Source: Paratinospora sagittata
Lineage: Eukaryota > Streptophyta > Magnoliopsida > Ranunculales > Menispermaceae
NCBI GenBank assembly: GCA_035771175.1
Contig: CM069598.1
Coordinates: 5,921,413-5,985,412, forward strand
DNA: 64,000 nt
Direction: 5' to 3'
In this document: piece after piece, positions 35,900 through 48,147 of the stretch
How the letters are laid out: each line of letters opens with the position of its first letter
How positions within the stretch are numbered: the first letter of the stretch is position 1
Notes under the pieces: model-generated
Told to the model about the DNA's origin: nothing
Databases searched by the model: none
What the model saw: the letters and a program-made list of their open reading frames with translations, nothing else
Made by a program: the position numbers and the translations under genes

Positions 35900-37420
35900 G
35901 TGGCGTTTATCGAAATTATAAAAAAATTTCTCTGACTGTTCGAATCGAAGAGACATGAAGAGTTTCTATTTTCCCTTTTGTAAATCAGAGTTTTTTTTTC
36001 AAGAAAAAAATAAATAAATAAAACTTTTTTCTGTAAAAATTAGGGTTGGGCCACAGATAGTAACGGGCAAAATAATGGGTTAATCTATTTAGTTTTCCTC
36101 CAATGGAATTTCGCCACGTTGCAAAATAAAGGATTAAAAAATGTCTATAAAGATCAAGTTTTTTTTTAAATCAATTTTTAATATATTTTTTGCTTTTTTT
36201 TTCCCATGGCTTCATGATTTTCAATTAATTTTTGAATTTAAGTAAATTCTTTGTAAATTCAATAAAAAGGTACACTTATAACGTATCAATCTTCTCGCAA
36301 TCATGCAATAATAGGTGCCTTTGCATGTTAAATACATCATCTTTTTAATGAATTTCATCTTTTCATAGAATAAAAGAACAGTGTACTGTATACAAATCAA
36401 CTTTAATTCTTAGTGTATGCGAGCCAGCTTATAATTACAAACAACAACAAAAAAAAAAAAATACAAAAATAAAAATCGTAACCCTTTAATTACAAACAAA
36501 AAAATGTAATTAAATTAAATATATAAAAAATAATAACCTACTCATGTTATATTTTTTTTGGATGAAAATCCACTCATGTTATATTAAAAGATATTAATTA
36601 ATTTATGACCTTCATCAATATATTGCTTGTGGAGTAATGTTAGGCAAATGCAGGAATCACGGGTTTTTATCATACCTCACCTCTTTTTTTCATTTTTTTT
36701 TTCATTTTCTTGTTTTAGTAATTTTAGTTTTGAATTAAAGAAAAAAAAAACAGTTAGATGTTAGATGCCACGTTTTAGATTAATAATTGAAAACAATATT
36801 TTTAAAGACTCAATTAAATTATTTCTATAATTACACATGATCTAATGCAATTGTTTCTTAAAAAATAATAATCATTTTGCCCTTTTTTTTTTTTTTGGGA
36901 CCAACAATAATTGTTTTTCTTTTTGTTTTTTCCTTCACAAATTTAACTAACAGAACCGTTAGAAGGTAACCATAACGGGACCTTTTGTGACGGATAACTG
37001 GCGACTTGGCGCGGCGGCGAATTCGTCAAACATAACAGGCGTCACGGTCAACGACGTTGGCCGAGAATGAAACCGTAAATCCAAACAAAATCGCGGGTAA
37101 TTTCCAAATCGAAACGATAAATTAAGAAAATAATAATAAATAAATAAATAAAAATACTCTAAAAAAAGAAAAAAGAAAAAAGAAAAAAGAATGAAGCCAC
37201 CCGATAAGAACGAGAAGTACCCAAAAAAAAAAAATAATAATAATAAAAAAAAGAAGAAGAAGAGAGGAACTGAAACAGAGTATTAATCCATACATCAAAA
37301 TCAATACATCAAAATCAAATCTTTCTTTGAATTTCACCGCTTTCGATCTCATATTTGCTTATTAAATCTTAGTTCAAGTAGTTTCCGATTCGTAAATTTC
37401 GCTGATTCGATCTCTAAAGT
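35900..37420. other. Divergent promoter region of the ceramidase and IBR5 genes
   Basis: The two 5' ends face away from each other, about 1.5 kb apart. The centre is AT-rich with A-rich microsatellites at about 37137-37200 and 37228-37262. A GC-richer island (about 36950-37060) contains ACTTGGCGCGGCGG, which includes an E2F-like TTGGCGCG. I see no further gene. Confidence 0.5.
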
Positions 37421-37484
37421 TGCAATTTTGTTCATCTGTTTCTCCTTTTTGTTCTTGTTCTTGTTCTTCTTCCGAAAGATCACG

Positions 37485-40400
37485 ATGAGAAAGAGAGAAA
37501 GAGAGAACCCATGTGGAATCTGCGGGCACTATCACAAATACGAAGAAGGGGAAATTTGCGGAATTTGTGGCCACCGCGTTCCTTCTTCAACCGATAAATC
37601 AGGGTTTCAGGTTAGCGCTTTTCCGTCGGAGATCTTGCCGGAGTTTCTGTACCTAGGCAGTTACGATAATGCTTCAAGAGCAGAGCTTCTCAAGGCACAA
37701 GGGATCTCTCGAGTTCTCAATGTAAGCTTGCTCTTCTACAGCTCTCTTTATCTTTTTTGTTATTTTTAATGGTGTGGTATTTATTTTGTTTAGTGGAAGA
37801 AATTAGGTTCAAATGTTGAATGATTGTGTTATGGTCCGTTTGAATTACCCTTTTATACTCCAAAACTATATGTTGCTAAAAGGAAGACCTTTTGGAACTT
37901 TTTAGATGGTTTATGTCGCGGAAGTGGTGATTCCAATAAGGTTTTTAAGGTTTTTTGCTATGACTTTATGGATTTCTTGAATCGTACTCTACTTGATTTG
38001 TGGGTATAGTGTTGGGTACTGAAAAATATCTTGTATGCATATATGCTTGCAAGATTTGATTGTTATTTGGGGATTTAGTAGGGGAGAGCCATTGATTGGC
38101 AGGTCTTGATTTCTTGCAATCAAGTTGGCTCTTGGAAAGTTAGGAAAACCCAAAATTCAAGAAATTGAAATGAAATAACTGCCTGCCAGTGTACCAGTAA
38201 ACAAAATGATATTTTGAGCAAAGTGGATAATTGCCAGAGTTCAATGGGAAGTTGGGTTGTGTTTTTGTTTAGAAGTTGAAACATTAGAGGAGAAGACAAA
38301 GGTCAGAATAAGAAGATGAAAGATATATAGATCAGAATATGTAGTTTGGAAAGGTGTAGGTTTAGGGAAAGTGGCTGAAGGAAATGGTGGGGAGGAAGAA
38401 GTTCAAAAAAAGGAGGAGAAGAGAGGTGAAAGGCCCGGACCGATGGGTGAATTGCAGGATTTGATCAGATGAAATTGAAAGTATGAAGGCAAGGATCTTG
38501 AGGGACTAGTGAACAAGGATTTTTCACCTAATAGCAATTTCAGAAGGTTAACAAGTGCCATTTTTTGGCTGAGAGGAAATAGAAAAGAGGAGAATGAGCA
38601 TGTTAGAGGAGAGAGAATCAAGTGATTGTGGGTTTTGCTAGGATTTATACTTGAAACCTTGCTGTGCACTTCTTTAGATGAGTTAGGATTTAAGAGGTTT
38701 CTCGAGGGAGACGTTTTCGAGTGGTCTAATCTAATAGGGGATAGTATGCTAGTTTAGATCTATGTTACTTGAATTCGAGTAAGAGGTGTTAGGTGCAGGT
38801 ACGTGTTTAGAGGCCATACTGGTCAAATTATAGGATACATGACTTGGTTAAGAAAGATCCAAATTTTGGTCAATATTACTTAGGCATGGACTGGGTCATT
38901 TCTCAAATTAGACAGACCTATGTTTCTTTTTTCTGCTAAGCAAACCTTTGGCTTTTTTCTTCTTCTCTTTCGTATTCTTCTTTTGTTTTCAATCTTTTCT
39001 TTTTCATGTCCTCCTTTCCATCTTTTTTCTTCTTCAGGAGTTCTTTTTTCTTTTGCCCTTCTAATTGTGCTTTCTTCCTCATCTTCTTATTTTTTTCCTT
39101 TCCCCCTCTCTTCTCTTTTCTGTTTGGGTGAGCTTTCATCTATTAGTGATCACAAAGTTTTTTTGGTTGAGAATCTCTACATTTTCCTGGCCAGCAGCAG
39201 TTTTGTCTGTTTATGAATTTTACATGTTACATACATGTGCATCTGTGCTTATGTTGTCCTGTGCATGTTTCATGCATATCATGTATCTTTGTAACAGTAG
39301 TCCAGATTTATTCTCCTTTGGTTGAGGTAGTGGCTCTTTGGAGTAGCTTACTCTCTTCCAAATATTCTCGCCTCTACTCCCTTCCTAATATTCTTCAAGG
39401 GGTGGAAGTTATTTCTTTGTCATGGTCAAATAGCTTAATGGGAGGACTCCATAAATTTTGAAACAAAGGCCCTCTGCAAAGTTACGTCTTTGTAGCTACG
39501 TGCTTTATCCCAGGGGGCATACTTTTGATGCCTTGCACCAAACGCGTTTTCCTTATTTTCAAAATTTCAAATACAGAATGTTGTATTCAAATCATGAACT
39601 AATTGCAGTCGGCCAGTCGTAGTTTTCTTGAGAAATAATTTCTTAGGCAAAATTCTTTAAAGAATTTTATCGTGGTTGTTTGATTGTGCGTGAGGAAATA
39701 TTTTTTTACACTTATATGATGCAAAGAAAATGAAAAATAAGAAGTTTCATTGAATAAAAATATGAACATTATCAATAATACTGAAAAAGATTCTCATGAG
39801 AAAATTATATTTTCTCACCTTTATACGTGGGAAAATATGAGTGAGAATATAGTTGGACGAAAAAAATTTCTCGAGAAAATATTGACAATCAAGCATACGA
39901 GTTTCCTATTTTTTGGAGAAAATATATTGTTTTCTCCAGAAAATAATAATTATCTCACCTATCAAACAAACCCTTAGACTTCATAGAGAAAGACTAGGAG
40001 GATTCTAATGTCTTGGCAACCTGCTATTGCCTAAGATAAAACATCTTTGAAATTGACATATTATTTAATTGAAGAAAGTTGACACAAGTTTGTTTAGTGA
40101 TTTGATGAAATTTGTAACTGGATCAACTTTGGGAATTGAAGCTGTGTCCTAGATAAGGAAGAAGCTAATGTTAAATCCTGCCTTTATTTTCATTATGTTT
40201 TAAATCTAATAGCCTACAAAACTCTCACTTGGTTCAGGAAGATAAGAAACCTTGACATATTCTCATAGTTTTTATTTTGTGAATGCAGACTGTACCTGCC
40301 TGCCAAAATCTCTACAAGAATTCCTTCACTTATCATTGCCTCCGAGAGGAGCATCCTCTACCATTCGATGATGCTATTCAATTTTTAGGTATGTCCTAGG

Positions 40401-43400
40401 CGTATAGTTGCATGAACTAATTTTCTGCTCCTTGTCTTTTGTTTATCCTTGCACGCGACTGTAGTCAGCACTTTGGTGGGTTTTCTCAATTTAATAGTTT
40501 TTTTGAGTTTCTAAACTTTAAGCTTTAATATTGCTTGCCAATAGTTACAGCTCTTGTTTGCCAACAGTTTCTTAGTTTTAAAATGTTTAGGATCTGCTTG
40601 CTGATGGTTGATTACTCGACCTTCCGTATTTATTGACAAAATAAGCTCCTAAATAATAAATGTAAAAAATTTTGGTTTATTAAAGAAACTGCCTCATGAG
40701 AAGATGTTAAAACTTGTTTGGTTATAGTTTTACTCCGTCAATAAGGCATTTTAACAAGTATTTTCATGTGAAAAGATAAGATGACAAATTCAGCCATTCA
40801 AAACTGTTTATGATGCCATATTGACCCATCTAAATAGTTACGACTCTTGTTTATGGCATGGAATTTTTTACCTATTTAATGTAAAATGTTCAGAATCTGC
40901 TTTATTTGACAAGACATAGTTATATTAATTATTTCAACACTATATATTGTTCAAATCCTTTTATGACTTATTTAACATGATTTTACTAAATGCTGAGAAC
41001 TGGGTTGGGAAAGTAAAAAATCCGTTGAAACATTTCTCTATTTAATGTTTACTAAGAATATATAACCCCCTCCATGCAAAGATGCATTCATATGCCTCAG
41101 TTCATGTGGACATTGTTTGTTGTTTCAGATATATAACCAATCTGATTATGAAATATGTCACTGGGCTATGATCAAGATATTCCATAATATGCTAAATGAT
41201 TGTTTAATCTCATACAGTGCTATGGGTGTATTTCATTTTCTTTTATCTTTATATGATCAAGATATTCTCATGATCCCACATTTCATCAGTACATCATTTA
41301 TGAGATAAGCAAACTACTAATTATTGAATTCTTCCATCATTACATCTGCACACTATTGTTGATAACATTCAAGATTATGCAGGATCGTTCAAGATCATTT
41401 TTTGGCTCTTTATTCAATCATGTTTCTTATCCCTAGGGGTTCTTTGGCAAGAGATCTGGTTTGGTTTCAACATTTTCCTTTATTAAATTGGCTCTACATA
41501 TGGTAACATGGAGAAGACAAAAATATTTAAAACATTGACATAGCTGTGCATGGTCTTTGATAGAGTTGCTTGATGTTTCCTTTACTAATGATGGGACTGG
41601 TGGATACAATAAATGATGAATTAATCTTTCTTTCTTTTTCTCTTTTTCTTTTTTTTCTTTTTTATATCTTGAATCACACTTGTAACTATCTTTTTGATTG
41701 GAGGGGTGAATTGATCATCAAAAGAGAATTAGGCAAAAATGAAGATACATTTGGGGAAAATAAATTTCCATGAAAGAAGCAAACGAATCACTTTTGTGAA
41801 ATTATGTTGTAGCATCAAGCATAACCTTCATATGGATAGGGAAACATATGGTTAGAACTGTTGATTTTCAAACTTGTAATCATTTTCTCCACCAAAAAAA
41901 ATAAAAAAAAGAAGAAAGATTTCACTTACATTGAGAAAATTGACAAAAGAATTTGATACCATTACAAATTCTACATTTTACTCAAGATTTTTTTTTTTTT
42001 TTTAACGTGTTGTGAACCTCTTAGAACACATTAACAAACAATTTAAAATTTATAAATGCTGCAATTAAGCCAGCTATGCTTTGTGGAACAAAATGTTGGC
42101 TAATAAAGAAACAATCCGTAACATACTAAGTAAATGGAAATGTGAATGTTAAGATGGATGTGTGATAAAACATTGAATGAGGAATTTAGAAATGAACATA
42201 CTCGAGAAATAGTAGTAGTTGTTTCAATTGGGGATAAAATAAGAGCGAAGTGAGAATTGATCAACATCATACAACTTCGTGACACATACAATAAAGACAA
42301 GTAGACATGTTGTGAGGATGAGTAAACCTATTGACTATAAGAGCAACTTATTCATAATTTAACTATAATGATGGAGGCTGAGAAAGACTTAAAATAACAC
42401 TGGTAGAAATAATTCAGAAAGATATAACTACTTGTAATATAACGGTTGATTCATGCATGATAAAATGGATTCATGTAGCCAATTCCTTGTAATTGAGAAA
42501 AGGCTTTATTGAGTTGAGTTGAGTCGTATAAGCCTCCTAAAGGTGAGCACCCATAGTGTTGTGACGTCAACACCAATAAAAATCATGCTATAGAAATAAG
42601 TTTAAGAATTACAAATGAGATGATACCTGAAATATCTAAACATGCCATTCCTGTCATACATAAAGAATTTTACCTCATTGTTCTTTTGACCAAAGATTCA
42701 AGGGAATGACAGACACGAACAACCACAGTCTTTTGGTTGAACACCCAGGTGAATGACAAATCTCAACCTTTTACCACTGAGGCTATCTCACAAATTTCCC
42801 ACAAAAAGTTCTCAATGAAAAGCTCTCCAAACCCCTATCAGAAATTGCTAAAACGACTGAAAATGGTCAGTTGGATTATCCTTAAAAACTCTTTTTAACT
42901 GATTCCATATATTTGATCCTAAAAAATTCTGGACTGATCCTGCTAGTTCATGCAACTTGGATTTGTCCGTACTACTAGATTTGAGATCTTTCAAAATACT
43001 ATTGCTTTTTAGCCAACTTCAAAGCTGAAAAATATTACAAAAGTACAATTAAACAAATACATTACATCTATACCTATTACGGCACTACCACAAGAGTGGG
43101 GATGGTTAATCTTGATATAATACTATTTATGTGTTTCTAGAATATGTATCCAACTCTCATTGGTTAGCCAATATATACTACAAGAAGAGCATTCTTTGTT
43201 GGTTTCACCTTGGTACCATACTACTCAAATGTTTCTAATATGTATGCAGCTCCCATTGGATAATTGACCAACCAATTGTTTTTCTTTTGAGTAGTCAGGC
43301 ATGCAAGTGTTGAGAACAGAATAATAGCCATTTCTGATATGTATCCCATGAAGTCTCTTCTTTCCTTTTTCCTTCCTTCACCTTTCTTTATGTCTGTTTA

Positions 43401-45514
43401 TTTTCCCTGGCTCAAGTGAGTGGCTCTTTCTAGACATTCAAGTGCTGAATGACCATTTTTATCATACAGTAGAGATTATCCCATAAAGTTTCTTCTTTCC
43501 TTCCCTGCCTTTCTTTCTTTACTTTTATTTTCCTCAGTTAAGTGAGTGGCTCTTTCAGACATGAACTACGATATGGAGCATTTAAGTTAGAGTTAGATAC
43601 TTGAACCCATGTTGGCATGTTAACTTCTATGATGCATATGCAACTCATTGTAGAACTTGTATTCTGTGGACTGTAGAAAAAAGAATGTTCTACTTGTAAC
43701 TGTGACCTTTTGTCTGTTGTGGGTAGTAAAACTTGCTTATTTGTGACCAAGTGGTTACGGATTCGAGTTGTGGAAACAGCCTTTTGTGATGCAAGGTTAG
43801 GCTGCATACAATAGATCCAATGTGGTTTGACCCTTCCCCGGGACCCTGCATAGAGCTTCGTGTACTGGGCTGCCCTTTTCTTTGCTGTTAAAAAGAAAAC
43901 AAGGAGGCATGTGTTTCATTTATTATGGTTTAGTTATTGCTATTTTTCACTCAATGAGAAACTTCGAAGAGGCTTTCCTTGTCGATTCTTCAGCACTATG
44001 TCTTCATTTATGTTTCCAGTGTTCCTGGCTTTGACTTGTGTTTGGTCTGCTTATTAAGCATGGTGTATTTTATTTTTGTGCAGAGCAATGTGAGAAAGCC
44101 AAGGCTCGTGTTCTTGTGCACTGCATGTCAGGAAAAAATAGGTCCAATATTGCATCTACGAGGACAAGATTTAAAAAAAAAAAAAAAAATTCCCCTTTAC
44201 CTTCTGTAAATGCCTTTTTTTCTGCTCTTTAACAGGTCACCAGCTATTGTAATAGCATACTTGATGAAATGTAAAGGATGGAGACTTATACAGAGTTACC
44301 AATGGGTGAAAGAGCGGAGGCCCTCTGTTGATCTGTCTCCAGGTAATTCCTTCACATGTATCTCTTCTTGCATATGAAATATATCTATCTATCTATCTAT
44401 ATATATATAAATTGTATATATGTATGATATCAACAAGGGGGTTAGGTACTTGGAATCACTTGCCTATGTAAGCTTATGGATGCTAAAAAAATTCCTTGTC
44501 ATACTTGGGGTTGGGGGATTGAAAAGACATTACATGCAAGATGCAACTTGTGAGTAGCACGGATATTCATGTGCAGGAACAGAATTTGCTCCAACAGTAT
44601 CTTGCCAGTTGACACACTATAGTCAAACTCAAGAATTTCTCGTAAATAGTTTAATTTTAGGAAGGGGTACCTTATGTAGACCACAAGGTATCTGAAAAAT
44701 CCCATTATAACACAGTTGAAGAAAATTTAAGTTTAAGTGGAGAATAATAGTTGGGAAAAGACTTAGTTGAGTTGAGTTGAGTTGAAGAATTGATGACTGG
44801 GTTGAGAGTCCTTTTTCCTTGATGGGATTCTCTTTCTGAGAAATGAGTGTTTTTTCCCAGTTATATATGACTGTAGAAACATAGAAAAAAAGTCACTCTT
44901 CTGAAAAAAGATAAGGGAAAATGACTCTTATGTGATACATGTTTAGCACCTAACAATACCACCCAAATGGACTGCTGATTATTTTGATGCATAAAAATCC
45001 TCTTATTCAGTGAATTTTTTGTTTTTGGTTCAGATTTCACCGAAAACATTTTTTAGTAGGTTTAGATCATTCAGATCTTCTCTCCAGGTCAATTCAAGTT
45101 GGATCTTCTGGGAAAGAGCATAAACATGTTTACTCTTAGACTTAAAAGTTTAAAATTTTCATTTTAATCATGCTTGATTTATCTAACTTGGATTTAACCA
45201 TCCATGAAAATGTAGCCGTCTACCAGCAGTTGCAGGACTATGAACAGGAGATCTTTGGGTCAGTTGAAACCAGCAATCCAGCTGCACCAGTTCTCCATTT
45301 AGCTGGGACACCATCATTTGCATTTGGCTTCCCAAAAATTAATCATACATTTCCTGCCCCAGTGTTCAGTAATATTACCACAACTTCCATCTTTGAACGT
45401 TCCGCTCTAAACACTCCACAAGAGTTCACTTTTGGAGCTCACAAAGATGAGATCCTCAACAACCCTTTTGGCGTATCCCCGGCCAACGGAAATGATACCC
45501 CGATGGAAAACTAA
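37485..45514 (+). CDS. IBR5: Dual-specificity protein phosphatase IBR5
   Basis: A dual-specificity phosphatase that in Arabidopsis modulates auxin and abscisic acid responses and dephosphorylates MPK12. Coding exons 37485-37721, 40289-40388, 44084-44141, 44236-44342 and 45216-45514 join in frame to 266 residues (Arabidopsis 257). The N-terminus has two CxxC pairs (C10GIC, C25GIC) with nearby His, a zinc-ribbon-like head seen in IBR5. The recognition segment FPSEILPEFLYLGSYDNASR follows. The active-site loop is HCMSGKNRSPA, with the Cys126-x5-Arg132 signature intact. The tail from about residue 175 is low-complexity and rich in Pro, Ser and Phe. Residue 131 is Asn where I recall Ser in Arabidopsis. 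The donor after exon 3 (AG|GTCCAAT) is weak and its intron (94 bases) holds a long A run, so retention or missplicing is possible. Confidence 0.95.
37722..40288 (+). other. First intron of the IBR5 gene
   Basis: A purine-rich stretch (about 38265-38420) is followed by a pyrimidine-rich one (about 38925-39125), which yields long but meaningless open frames. The second MITE copy (39674-39973) sits near the 3' end. No exon is needed here to keep the IBR5 frame. Confidence 0.6.
39674..39973 (-). mobile_element. MITE with long imperfect TIRs (copy 2, inverted)
   Basis: The stretch is the reverse complement of the element at 34231-34543: it starts GGTTGTTTGATTGTGCGTGA and ends ATCTCACCTATCAAACAAACCC. 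Internal blocks such as the CATTGAATAAAAATATGAAC region match copy 1 in reverse. It lies in IBR5 intron 1. Confidence 0.7.
42310..42526 (+). mobile_element. LINE 3'-end fragment (RTE-like)
   Basis: The end reads GGATTCATGTAGCCAATTCC, then TTGAGAAAAGGCTTTATTGA and a (GTTGA)-type tail. The upstream part (AGAAAGACTTAAAATAACAC onwards) parallels that of the fragment ending at 58128, so about 200 bases of the LINE 3' end are present. The reading frame is broken. Confidence 0.65.
43720..43879 (+). mobile_element. tRNA-derived SINE (family A), 5'-truncated
   Basis: It contains TGTGACCAAGTGGTTACGGA with the B box GGATTCGAGTT, then GGAAACAGCC, CAATAGATCCAATGTGGTTT and the typical end GTACTGGGCTGCCCTTTT. 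This matches the widespread plant Au-like SINE. The GGAGCCTTGGTGC head is missing or too diverged to see. Confidence 0.75.
44738..44787 (+). mobile_element. LINE 3'-tail fragment in an IBR5 intron
   Basis: GTTGGGAAAAGACTTAGTTG followed by repeated GAGTTGAGTTGA matches the terminal tail of the other LINE fragments. Only the end is kept. Confidence 0.45.
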
Positions 45515-48023
45515 ATTTGTTCGATGCTTTAGCAGATGAACCACTGGGAAAAGTCAAGAGCTCTTGGGCTTCCATGAGCTCCTGAATGGATATTGTGTAG
45601 AGAAGTGGGCTATGGCGGTCTACCTGTGTCGAGTTTTTGAGTCTTCTTCACACTCTGCACGTTCATTTTTTCTTTTCCTTCTTGGGGTAAGGTCTCTTGG
45701 ACAGAAACTAGTTGGTTCACAAATAATTTGTTGTTCATACAAAATGAGGTTACGTCGAAAGGTTTTGTTTTACCTTTAGTAGAGTTCATGGTGCCTTGTC
45801 AGAGGCATATATATATACATATATAGACAGTGCACTTGCAAATATGTATGTACATACACGTTTGGAACCAAAATCCATGCTAACTTGCCTGTAATGCTTT
45901 TTCTCTTTGGAAGCTTTGGGAATTTCTTCTTTAATTAGCATGTTCTTTATGTGCTAGCATGTTTAGATAGAAGACAAGGTTTTCCTATTCAACTGCAATT
46001 CTGAGATACTAATAGCTGCAGCCTGCACTGTTTCAAGAGTTGCAGTGAAGAAAAGATTTGTCTCTGTCTGATTATAAATTGTTCTCTGATCTTCATTGCA
46101 TTGCAGATTGTGGTCTTGCATTTAGTGAAATGATAATGATATTTTCTGTGAAAACTATATTGTAAAAAAAATATTACCCACTAAAGATTGCATATACATA
46201 AATTGAGTTGACATAACTTAATTAATCATAAAATATATTTTATTCAGTTTCCTCGATTGAATTCCTTTGATTTTAATTTAAATTCGATATTTAGGATATA
46301 GTGGTGATTTATTTTCTTTATATATTTTTATTATAAATACTTATACAACAAAATAAATTGCTTTCCTTTGATATTAAATAAAAACTATTGATGTTAAGAA
46401 GTATTATTTATTTCACATATCAGTACAAATTGTTTTTCATCTAATCATCTATTGAAGTAACCTCCTATTGTTACTTTAATTATTCAAAATTCCTAACACT
46501 ATTATTTTATGGACTTTTTTTTTTTTTTTCTAACTTGTATTAACTTCAACTCATTAATCTATTAAGTTAATTAAAAAAAAATGTAACTAGTACATGTAGT
46601 CAACCGTACATAGTTGATAAAAAGGTTAATTGAGCTCAACATATCTATATTATATATATAATGCAAAGTTTGAGAACTCATGATGTGATAATTTTTTTTG
46701 TTTCAAAATTATTCTTAAATTATTATTTAAATTTTAACTTTAATATATAATTTTATTAATGTAAAGAGTAATATAATAATTTAACAATTTAACTTTTCTC
46801 CGCTGTTTTTACAAATTAATCCCTCCACCTTTTTAAAACTTTACTTTAGATTTTCTAATTTTGTCCCTTTTAATTATAATATTTTACTTTATTTACCTTT
46901 ATGTTATTTTAAATAAATAAATATAAAATTTTATTTAACAAAAAAAATAAAACAAAAATTAGAAAACTTGAAACTTTATTTATAAATAGTAAAAATTACG
47001 TGCAACACATGTACATATACATTAATCTACATAAATTTAATTATAATTCTATACATAAAAAATCTTTATAAATAAAAACATATTAATAGATAAAAAGTAG
47101 AAACTTTTGAAACAACTAAACCCCGTGTTTAGCCATTTGATCGACGGTTATGGTGTTTTAGCACGAATTAGATTCAATGAACCTGGACAACTAAAAAAAC
47201 CTCAACGAACCTGGGCTTTAAGAGAGATACAATGAACCTGGACACATTTCAAATTTTACCAATTCTCCGCAGCTTCTTTGGCAAACCAAAGCCGCAACGT
47301 TACGTGGATGCCACGTGTTTCACAGTCACGAACCTCTTTCGCCACTGGGCTCGCCGCTACGGTTCACGAGAATGCATGAACTTTCACGAGCCTCCAACCC
47401 ATTTGTCCTATCTCCACGTGTCCCAGACTACCCCTCCTTGACTAACAGTCAATACACAATGACTCCGTCTATTTTCCCCTCCGTTTACTAGTAATAAGTG
47501 TAATTTTAAGGTGGGTCAGGTGAGAAAATAATTTTTTTTAATATTTTAATAATAAAAAAGGTGAAAAAAAATTAATTTTTTTAATCCTCTTTTTTGCTTG
47601 CCATTATTTTCTTTAAGTAGGGAGGTACGGAAAAAAAAATTCTCCAAAGAATTTCTTTACAATAAATTTTAAAAAGTTATAGTTATTTAATAAATAATTA
47701 ATAAATAATTAATTATAATTTTTTTTAAGTCCAACTAAATAATTATCTAAAAATTTTCTTAAATATATTTTAAAAAAAAAATTAAAAAAAAAAACCTATT
47801 TTATCATTAAAAAAAAACTTTTTTAAGCTACTAAACACTCCCTCGAACTAGTGATAAAATGTAACAGCGTGAAAAGACGGCGTTTGTTTGCTTCTTACCC
47901 TTTTTGGTCATTTTAATTTTGATTTTTGTTTTTTTTCGTCGGTTAGTCCATGTTATCGTTTCGATGTTGTCACTATGTCATGTCATGGCACGAGCATATC
48001 CGCATCCATCCCAAACCTTCCTT
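45515..48023. other. 3'UTR of IBR5 and AT-rich spacer before the DUF506 gene
   Basis: The first few hundred bases are the probable IBR5 3'UTR. The rest is strongly AT-rich with long A or T runs and no recognisable gene. A GC-richer 210-base frame at 47232-47441 contains CCACGTGT G-box cores (near 47311 and 47414), which suggests regulatory rather than coding sequence. Confidence 0.5.
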
Positions 48024-48032
48024 CTATATAAA
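48024..48032 (+). promoter_or_regulatory. TATA box of the DUF506 gene
   Basis: CTATATAAA stands about 115 bases before the ATG at 48148. Transcription would start near 48060, followed by a GA-rich leader of about 90 bases. This is a canonical plant TATA arrangement. Confidence 0.65.
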
Positions 48033-48147
48033 TCACAGGCATCTCCTTCTTCTCTGGTTCTTAAAAGAAAGACGTAATCAACAAGCGACAACAAGAAGAA
48101 AGAAGGAGAAGGAGAAGAGATCTTAATAAGCTTTTGAACGATCGAAA

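Larger units (their letters stand above)
40389..44083 (+). other. Second intron of the IBR5 gene, with local duplications and mobile fragments
   Basis: A LINE 3'-tail fragment (42310-42526) and a SINE (43720-43879) lie here. Two local duplications are visible: TTTCTAGAATATGTATCCAA (43133) versus TTTCTAATATGTATGCAGCT (43231), and a pyrimidine-rich unit ending AAGTGAGTGGCTCTTTC (about 43415 and 43538). No coding exon is seen. Confidence 0.6.

Noticed and set aside
37122..39325. Hydrophobic or Lys/Glu-rich frames (for example 38920-39216 and 38936-39139).
   Set aside because: They arise from pyrimidine-rich or purine-rich DNA in the promoter and first intron of IBR5. The complementary frames mirror each other and show no real protein features.
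43979..44232. Overlapping + frames around IBR5 exon 3 that extend through the poly-A intron.
   Set aside because: The exon 44084-44141 is explained by IBR5; the extensions read unspliced intron.
47232..47441. A 69-codon frame in the spacer before the DUF506 gene.
   Set aside because: Short and unmatched, with CCACGTGT motifs that suit a regulatory region better.
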